Both the position numbers and the translations under genes were made by a program. From NCBI GenBank assembly GCA_963559135.1, contig CAUWJP010000011.1, positions 12,529 to 76,528 on the forward strand: a stretch of DNA of 64,000 nucleotides, written 5' to 3'. Each line of letters begins with the position of its first letter. Positions within the stretch are counted from its first letter, which is position 1. Shown here one piece after another: positions 58,573 through 64,000 of the stretch. This stretch comes from Sellimonas sp963559135. Its GTDB lineage: Bacteria; Bacillota; Clostridia; Lachnospirales; Lachnospiraceae. The notes beneath the pieces were generated by a model. The model had not been told where the DNA came from and made no database searches. It saw nothing but the letters and a program-made list of their open reading frames with translations.

Positions 58573-59223
58573 CTATCTTTTTCTTTCCGCAATCAGTTTA
58601 CAGATCGGGTTCCCTTTGGAAGAAAATTTTTCCTCATATTCTGTCATAATATTTCCGCGGTTCATTTCCTCATTATGGTGCAAATCAAAGGTATGGGCTT
58701 TCAGTTCCCATCCGGCCTCACGAACCTGCTCAAGCGAAAACTCAAAAAGTTCTTTGTTGTCTGTCTTAAACTCCACAACTCCGTCCTGTTTCAGGACATG
58801 GTCATACCGTTCCCAGTATGTAGTGGATGTCAGTCTTCTCTTGGCATGGCGTGCCTTCGGCCACGGATCGGAAAAGTTCAGATAGATCCGATCCACTTCC
58901 CCCGTTTCAAATACGTCCTCGATCTCAGCCGCATCCATACATACAAAACGGATATTGGAAGGCGGTTCCTCCATCGAGTCCAACCGCTCCAGCGCCCGCA
59001 GAAGTACACTGGAGTAACGCTCGATCCCGATATAATTTATTTCCGGATTTTCCAGCGCCATCATCATCAGGAACTGACCTTTCCCCATACCGATCTCCAC
59101 ACGTATCGGATGATCATTTCCAAACACTTCTTCCCAGTGTCCTTTCCATTCTTTCTCATTTTTTATTACCGCCTCATGTCCGGCAATCACGTCTCTTGCC
59201 CCCGGTATATTCCGAAGTCTCAT
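58573..59223 (-). CDS. trmB: tRNA (guanine-N7-)-methyltransferase
   Basis: A 216-residue enzyme that methylates G46 in tRNA. SAM-binding EIGMGKGQFLMMMALENPEINYIGIE near 42-67, catalytic/RNA-binding NFSDPWPKARHAKRRL near 112-127, and FKTDNKELFEF near 152 are the family motifs. Length is normal. It is followed by the cysteine-rich and thioredoxin genes. AGGAGAG precedes the ATG. Confidence 0.94.
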   Translation of the reverse strand: MRLRNIPGARDVIAGHEAVIKNEKEWKGHWEEVFGNDHPIRVEIGMGKGQFLMMMALENPEINYIGIERYSSVLLRALERLDSMEEPPSNIRFVCMDAAEIEDVFETGEVDRIYLNFSDPWPKARHAKRRLTSTTYWERYDHVLKQDGVVEFKTDNKELFEFSLEQVREAGWELKAHTFDLHHNEEMNRGNIMTEYEEKFSSKGNPICKLIAERKR

Positions 59224-59262
59224 CCTTTTCTCTCCTCTCTCCTGATCTCATTTTGGCTTTGA

Positions 59263-60039
59263 TTATCCCAGCGCAACGTCCAGAACCATCATCAGTACAA
59301 AGCCTGCCGCAAATCCAATCGTTCCAATATTGCTGTGCTCACCTTCGCTTGCCTCCGGAATCAACTCTTCCACTACAGCATAAAGCATGGCTCCGGCCGC
59401 AAAAGACAGCAGATACGGAAGTACCGGTGTAATAAATCCCGCAAGCAGAATGGTAATTCCGGCCGCCACCGGTTCCACTGCCCCGGAAAGCATCCCGTAC
59501 AAAAATGCCTTTCCTTTCCCCGTGCCTTCACTTTTCAACGGCATGGAGATAATTGCTCCCTCCGGGAAATTCTGAATCGCAATTCCGATAGCCAGCGCAA
59601 ATGCTCCGGCCAGTGTAATCTCCGTATTCTGTGAGAGCATCCCCGCAAATACCACGCCGACCGCCATCCCCTCCGGGATATTATGAAGCGTAACGGCAAG
59701 GACAAGCATGGTTGTTTTTTTTAAAGAACATTTCGGTCCCTCCGACTTCTCCGCTCCCATATGAAGGTGCGGCACAACCTGATCCATTACTAATAAAAAC
59801 AAAATTCCGAGCAGAAAACCGGCCGCCGCCGGGATAAATGCATATTTTCCCATGCTCTCCGACATTTCCATCGACGGAATCAGCAGTGACCATACAGAGG
59901 CCGCCACCATCACTCCGGACGCAAAGCCGAGAAGAATCTTCTGAATAAGAGGCTTCATCTGGCCTTTCATAAAAAAAACACACGCCGAACCAAGCGTGGT
60001 TCCTATAAACGGTAACAACAGTCCTACTGCAAGCTGCAT
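59263..60039 (-). CDS. ZIP family metal transporter
   Basis: A 258-residue eight-span transporter of the GufA/ZupT group. Metal-site helices are visible as HNIPEGMAVGVVFAG near 118-132 (helix IV) and QNFPEGAIISMPL near 156-168 (helix V), and a histidine-bearing loop VVPHLHMGAEKSEG near 89 is the probable cytoplasmic metal loop. It likely imports zinc or another divalent ion. SD GGAGGGATG lies upstream. It is 40 bases from trmB on the same strand and may be co-transcribed. Confidence 0.9.
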   Translation of the reverse strand: MQLAVGLLLPFIGTTLGSACVFFMKGQMKPLIQKILLGFASGVMVAASVWSLLIPSMEMSESMGKYAFIPAAAGFLLGILFLLVMDQVVPHLHMGAEKSEGPKCSLKKTTMLVLAVTLHNIPEGMAVGVVFAGMLSQNTEITLAGAFALAIGIAIQNFPEGAIISMPLKSEGTGKGKAFLYGMLSGAVEPVAAGITILLAGFITPVLPYLLSFAAGAMLYAVVEELIPEASEGEHSNIGTIGFAAGFVLMMVLDVALG

Positions 60040-60091
60040 ATCTTCATCCCTCCTGTCAGTTAATATATGATATCATCCACATTCTGCCACA

Positions 60092-60700
60092 TCAAAGCCG
60101 GATAATCAGCCCCGGAATAGGCGGATGATTCGGACGATTGTAATATGAGCTCATTATAACCAGATATTTTCTGCTGTCAAGGCTTTTCAGGTATTCCATC
60201 AGAGCTTCCTTCTCCTCAAATCCACTATCTTTTCCACTGTAGATGCAAAGACTGATAATCCCACCTTTTTTCAAAAGCTCCATACTCTGTTCAAGCGCCT
60301 CTACACTTGTCCGCGCCTTCGTCGCGAGATCATGAGACCCTCCCGGAAGATATCCGAAATTAAACACAATGCAAGACACACTTCCATAACCGTCCTGCGT
60401 CCTCTCCAGCATTTTCCTACAGTCTGCATTCTCTTCCAGCTGTTCTCTCATCTTTTCATGTCCACAGCAGAAGATTCTGGCCCTTTCTTCCACGCCAGCC
60501 TCCCTCAGCCGTTCTTTCGTCTTCTCCACCGCCTGCTCCTGAATGTCAAACCCCGCTATCAATCCATGGCGTCCCGTCAGCCTGCACAAAAGCAACGTAT
60601 CATGCCCATTCCCACAGGTGGCATCAATACAGTAGTCCCCCTCTGCAACCTGTTCTTCGATAAAGCGGTGGCACCACTGCGTAATCTGATAATGTTCCAT
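60092..60700 (-). CDS. Class I SAM methyltransferase, MnmM/YtqB type
   Basis: A 202-residue protein with a SAM-binding domain: CIDATCGNGHDTLLL near 24-38, AGFDIQEQAVEKT near 50, and SCIVFNFGYLPGGSH near 113 (catalytic loop). The YNRPNHPPIPGLIIRL end is typical. The YtqB family, once called putative rRNA methylase, has been assigned as the tRNA wobble-uridine methyltransferase MnmM in Bacillus, from memory. It could methylate tRNA for Gln, Glu or Lys codons. It lies 52 bases before the ZIP gene. Confidence 0.82.
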   Translation of the reverse strand: MEHYQITQWCHRFIEEQVAEGDYCIDATCGNGHDTLLLCRLTGRHGLIAGFDIQEQAVEKTKERLREAGVEERARIFCCGHEKMREQLEENADCRKMLERTQDGYGSVSCIVFNFGYLPGGSHDLATKARTSVEALEQSMELLKKGGIISLCIYSGKDSGFEEKEALMEYLKSLDSRKYLVIMSSYYNRPNHPPIPGLIIRL

Positions 60701-60725
60701 CTATTATCCTCCATTTTTTGAACTA

Positions 60726-60780
60726 CACAAAATCAGGCTCGCCTGCAAAGCCTTCATGTGCCTTCCAGACGGGCCTGATC
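60726..60780 (-). terminator. Terminator of glgB
   Basis: GATCAGGC and GCCTGAT arms with an inner hairpin, TTTTGTG tail on the minus strand, just after glgB. Confidence 0.6.
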
Positions 60781-60803
60781 AATTTCCCTGTAAGCTACAG
60801 TAA

Positions 60804-62717
60804 TTAGAACTCAAATACTGCTACACCATATGGCGGAAGTTTGTATGCAAAGGAATACGGTCTTCCATCACATTCCTGCTTCACAGCCTTATAAACCAGC
60901 GGCCGTTCTTCCCCTTTTCCTCCATACTGCTTTTCATCACTGTTTAATATCAGCTTGTACTGCTTTCTGCGCGGTACGCCTACTCGATAGTCAGCCCATT
61001 CCATCGGCGTGAAGTTGCAGACAAAAAGCAGATTCTTTTTGTTATTTTTGGAATGACGGATGAAGCTGAAAATGCTTCTATATCCATCATTTGCATTTAC
61101 CCATTCAAAACCATATCCGACAGTATCCTGTTCATACATCGCTTTATTTTTCTTGTAAAGCTTCAGAAGATCTCTGGTAAACGCCTGCAGATACTGATGC
61201 TCCGGCTCTTCCAGCAGATACCAGTCAAGTTCTCTTTCTTCACTCCACTCTCTAAGCTGCGCGAAATCCTGTCCCATGAACAGAAGTTTCTTTCCCGGAT
61301 GTCCCATCATAAATGCATATCCGACTTTCAGATTCGCATATTTATCAAATCCGAGTCCAGGCATCTTATTAAGCATCGAACATTTCAGATGAACTACCTC
61401 ATCATGCGACAGTACCAGAACGTATTTTTCGCTGTAAGCATATGTCATCGCAAATGTCATCTGATTGTGGTGTTCTTTTCGGAAATAAGGATCCAGTTTC
61501 ATATATTCCAGGAAATCGTGCATCCAACCCATGTTCCATTTCAGGCTGAATCCAAGCCCGTCTTCCTCCGGCTTTCCTGTCACTTTCGGCCATGCGGTGG
61601 ACTCTTCCGCAATCATGACCGCACCTGGATTTCTTCCAAGGACAACTGAATTCAGATGTTTGAAAAACTCGATTGCCTCCAGATTCTGATTGCCGCCATA
61701 TTTGTTGGCAACCCACTGGCCATCCTGCTTTCCATAATCAAGATACAGCATCGATGCAACCGCGTCAACACGAAGCCCATCCACATGGAAATACTCCATC
61801 CAGAACAGGGCATTGCTGATCAGGAAGTTTTTCACCTCAGACTTTCCATAGTCAAAAATCTTGGTTCCCCAGTCCGGATGCTCGCCCTTTCTCGGATCTG
61901 CATACTCATAGACCGCCGTGCCGTCAAAATCTGCAAGTCCGTGTGCGTCTCTTGGGAAATGTGCCGGTACCCAGTCCAGAATAACCCCAATCTTATTTCT
62001 GTGGAAATAGTTGATCATATACGCAAAATCTTCCGGAGTTCCATATCTGGACGTCGGAGCAAAATATCCGGTTACCTGATATCCCCAGGAACCGTCATAC
62101 GGATGCTCCGCGATTCCCATCAGCTCAATATGGGTATATCCCATCTCTTTCATATATTTAACTGCTTCTACCGCAAACTCACGGTAGTTATAAAACCGCT
62201 CTTCCTCTTCTCCCGGATGTTGCTTCCAGGAGCCGATATGTACTTCGTAGATCGACATCGGATTCTCATCCATATTCCATGAGGCACGCTTTTCCATCCA
62301 CGCACTGTCACTCCACTTTATGTTGGAAATATCATGCACTTTTGATGCGGTGCCAGGTCTTACTTCCGCATAATTAGCGAATGGATCCGCCTTATAGAGG
62401 AAATCCCCTGTCTTCGTCTCGATACAGTACTTATAGATCATATCCTCCTCAATCCCCTGGATAAAGCAGGTATAAATCCCAAGCGGCTCTTCTCTGACCA
62501 TCGGATTTTTATCCTTGTCCCAGTTATTAAAGTCCCCTACAACTGAAACTGACTTCGCATTCGGCGCCCAAACCGCAAAATATGCGCCTTTTCTGCGTCC
62601 ATCCGTGACAAGATGGGATCCCATTTTTTTATATAAATCATAATGAGTTCCTTGTCCAAATAAGTACTGATCCAGTTCCCCTATCTCATATGGTTCTTTC
62701 TTTTTTCTTCTTGCCAT
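60804..62717 (-). CDS. glgB: 1,4-alpha-glucan branching enzyme
   Basis: A 637-residue GH13 enzyme that makes alpha-1,6 branches in glycogen. It has the N-terminal CBM48-like domain (YFAVWAPNAKSVSVVGDFNNW near 48-68), then the four GH13 regions: DWVPAHF, the nucleophile in GLRVDAVASML, the acid/base Glu in MIAEESTAWP, and LSHDEVVH. Length is normal. The start at 62717 has GGTGG 6 bases upstream. No other glg genes are nearby, and the gene ends in a hairpin, so it is a single unit. Confidence 0.95.
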   Translation of the reverse strand: MARRKKKEPYEIGELDQYLFGQGTHYDLYKKMGSHLVTDGRRKGAYFAVWAPNAKSVSVVGDFNNWDKDKNPMVREEPLGIYTCFIQGIEEDMIYKYCIETKTGDFLYKADPFANYAEVRPGTASKVHDISNIKWSDSAWMEKRASWNMDENPMSIYEVHIGSWKQHPGEEEERFYNYREFAVEAVKYMKEMGYTHIELMGIAEHPYDGSWGYQVTGYFAPTSRYGTPEDFAYMINYFHRNKIGVILDWVPAHFPRDAHGLADFDGTAVYEYADPRKGEHPDWGTKIFDYGKSEVKNFLISNALFWMEYFHVDGLRVDAVASMLYLDYGKQDGQWVANKYGGNQNLEAIEFFKHLNSVVLGRNPGAVMIAEESTAWPKVTGKPEEDGLGFSLKWNMGWMHDFLEYMKLDPYFRKEHHNQMTFAMTYAYSEKYVLVLSHDEVVHLKCSMLNKMPGLGFDKYANLKVGYAFMMGHPGKKLLFMGQDFAQLREWSEERELDWYLLEEPEHQYLQAFTRDLLKLYKKNKAMYEQDTVGYGFEWVNANDGYRSIFSFIRHSKNNKKNLLFVCNFTPMEWADYRVGVPRRKQYKLILNSDEKQYGGKGEERPLVYKAVKQECDGRPYSFAYKLPPYGVAVFEF

Positions 62718-62768
62718 ACTATCCACCTTCTCACAAAAAGTCTACGTTTATTATACTTGAGGGATGGA

Positions 62769-62816
62769 CAAAAAGAAAGAGTTTTAACAAAGTTTTTCAC
62801 TTTATCAAAACTCTTT
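62769..62816 (-). terminator. Terminator of the P-loop ATPase gene
   Basis: AAAGAGTTTT...AAAG pairs with CTTTGTTAAAACTCTTT (62776-62816), followed on the minus strand by CTTTTTG. Confidence 0.7.
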
Positions 62817-62848
62817 TCGTCATTTTTCACAATTTCTGTCGATTATCT

Positions 62849-64000
62849 TTAATGTTTGAAATCGTCTTCTTTGAGAATGATCCTGTCAGTCTCGTCTGTA
62901 CTCTTTCCAAACACTCTCTTCATCAGATGTTTAACATTCGCTTTCTGGGAATGTGCAATCGCATCATCCATAATCTCCTTCACTTCCGCTACTGTAACGA
63001 AGTGATCTTCTTTCTGAAGCACGTCAATCCGGCTATAAAGAGCAAGGATTCCCATCTCATCGATCCGGTATCCATTTTCTTTTGCATATGTCTGCCCGAA
63101 CGTAACAAGCTCATCATTGATAAAGATCGGAAGCTCTACACGTGAAGTGAATTTTCTGCGGAAATCAGGATACTCGGAAAGCATCTTCTCCATCGGACGT
63201 CTTTCATCTTCCAGGATAAAGAGCATCTCTCCGGTCTGTTCTTCCATCAGTCCTGTCAGTTCATCAATCGTTTTATCATTCATCTTGTTTGCTTTTTCAA
63301 TAATCAACGCGCCGCCGCTGAGCTTCTGGATAATGCTGATCAGGTTCTTCTTATTCAGCGCGTCTCCAGTGATAATTGCAACCTTGCCCTGTTTCATTCT
63401 TCGCTGTTTCTGAATCGCCTTTACAATATCAACGGCAAGTACTGTTTTACCAGAGCCCTTATGTCCGATAACAAGAATATTTCCTGTTCTGGAAGTTCCG
63501 TACCGCTTTCTGCAGTTTCTATCCTGCTCCAGAACATCGACAAGCTGTTCACTCATTCCACGAATCGGCACAAAGTAGGAAAACAGTTTTTTCTGCTCTT
63601 CTGTCAGACCGAGCTTAAGACCGATCTCACTTGTTGCGCTTAAGTCGTATCTTCCCTGAACAATAAATCCTGTATCAAAGGATGATCCTCCCGAAGACCG
63701 GGAATTTTCATCCTCATCCGGCTCCTCAATTTCCAGAACCTCTTCCTTTTCTGGTTCCGGCTCTGCCGGCGCTTCTTCTTCCTCTTCTTGTTCTGACTCT
63801 TCTACCTCTTCTTCATAGTCAGAATCATCTTCTTCAAAATCGTACTCGTCTTCGTCATACTCCTCTTCGGCGTATTCATCCTCATCGTACTCCTCTTCGG
63901 CGTACTCGTCCTCGGCGTACTCCTCTTCAGCGTACTCGTCCTCGTCGTACTCCTCTTCAGCGTACTCGTCCTCGTCGTACTCCTCTTCAGCGTACTCGTC
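62849..64000 (-). CDS. P-loop ATPase with an acidic tandem-repeat N-terminal region (partial)
   Basis: The gene runs off the right edge; 383 C-terminal residues are visible. The first ~95 are almost all Asp, Glu and Tyr, mainly repeats of DEYAEEEYDE. A flexible serine-glycine linker, then an AAA-type ATPase domain follow: Walker A GHKGSGKTVLAVDIV, Walker B-like GGALIIEKANKM, sensor LFILEDER, and a C-terminal helical lid. The overall form recalls ClpX-like or MoxR-type AAA modules, but no substrate domain is evident. An internal GTG at 63571 is not the real start because the frame is open well before it. Function unknown. Confidence 0.8.
   Translation of the reverse strand, partial: DEYAEEEYDEDEYAEEEYDEDEYAEEEYAEDEYAEEEYDEDEYAEEEYDEDEYDFEEDDSDYEEEVEESEQEEEEEAPAEPEPEKEEVLEIEEPDEDENSRSSGGSSFDTGFIVQGRYDLSATSEIGLKLGLTEEQKKLFSYFVPIRGMSEQLVDVLEQDRNCRKRYGTSRTGNILVIGHKGSGKTVLAVDIVKAIQKQRRMKQGKVAIITGDALNKKNLISIIQKLSGGALIIEKANKMNDKTIDELTGLMEEQTGEMLFILEDERRPMEKMLSEYPDFRRKFTSRVELPIFINDELVTFGQTYAKENGYRIDEMGILALYSRIDVLQKEDHFVTVAEVKEIMDDAIAHSQKANVKHLMKRVFGKSTDETDRIILKEDDFKH
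63842..64000 (-). repeat. 30-bp in-frame tandem repeat coding DEYAEEEYDE
   Basis: About 5.3 copies of a 30-base unit (built from two 15-base halves) continue past the window edge. The array codes an acidic repeat in the ATPase gene. Copies differ slightly, mostly at third positions (GAT/GAC, GCC/GCT). Confidence 0.88.

Noticed and set aside
63842..64000. Evenly spaced repeat that might suggest a CRISPR array
   Set aside because: Units are contiguous with no spacers, keep one reading frame and code an acidic peptide.

Overview
The window reads as a chromosomal segment of a low-to-mid GC Gram-positive anaerobe, most likely a gut Lachnospiraceae (Clostridia). The reasons are strong AGGAGG ribosome-binding sites throughout, a V/A-type ATPase operon in the clostridial order, a single-chain flavodiiron protein of the clostridial type, a SAM-I riboswitch before metK, a large SRP RNA with an Alu region, pyruvate formate-lyase, and sugar-uptake genes with paired AraC regulators. 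No phage, insertion sequence, CRISPR array or plasmid backbone was found. The species cannot be fixed from what is visible.

Layout. 1-1161: the start of a secreted-type Ig-like protein (runs off the left edge) and a flavin reductase with four clustered cysteines. 1325-13342: a carbohydrate locus with an ABC importer, a Gfo/Idh-type protein, a GH129-like glycosidase, two AraC regulators, and an N-acetylhexosamine salvage set (epimerase, kinase, nucleotidyltransferase). The parts fit one route: import of a GalNAc-containing sugar or glycopeptide, release of GalNAc, phosphorylation, UDP activation and epimerisation to UDP-GlcNAc. A shared operator-like element sits before both catabolic promoters and over the promoter of the first AraC gene. 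13509-22922: CorA transporter, class F flavodiiron protein, dehydrogenase, acetyltransferase, rRNA-type methyltransferase, GH3 enzyme and a two-component system, with three palindromic REP-like repeats. 23024-28541: metK under a SAM riboswitch, murA, shikimate kinase and an anion permease. 28642-37345: the nine-gene V/A-ATPase operon. 37717-46879: tRNA methyltransferase, an AIR-synthase-like/Lrp/aminotransferase operon, VanW-like protein, a 33-residue membrane peptide, endonuclease III, a radical SAM protein, SRP RNA, tadA and a DUF6128-like protein. 47016-52287: dGTPase, D,D-carboxypeptidase, phosphopantetheinyl transferase, acetyltransferase and a large HTH regulator. 52376-55576: a pyruvate formate-lyase operon in which the glycyl-radical domain is a separate 80-residue protein. 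55662-64000: LTA-synthase-like enzyme, tRNA-Lys, thioredoxin with a cysteine-rich partner, trmB, ZIP transporter, a methyltransferase, glgB, and a P-loop ATPase with an acidic tandem repeat that runs off the right edge.

Most genes lie on the minus strand. All calls rest on reading motifs and context by eye. No database search was run, so family names are from memory of the families and start sites are judged from Shine-Dalgarno (SD) spacing.
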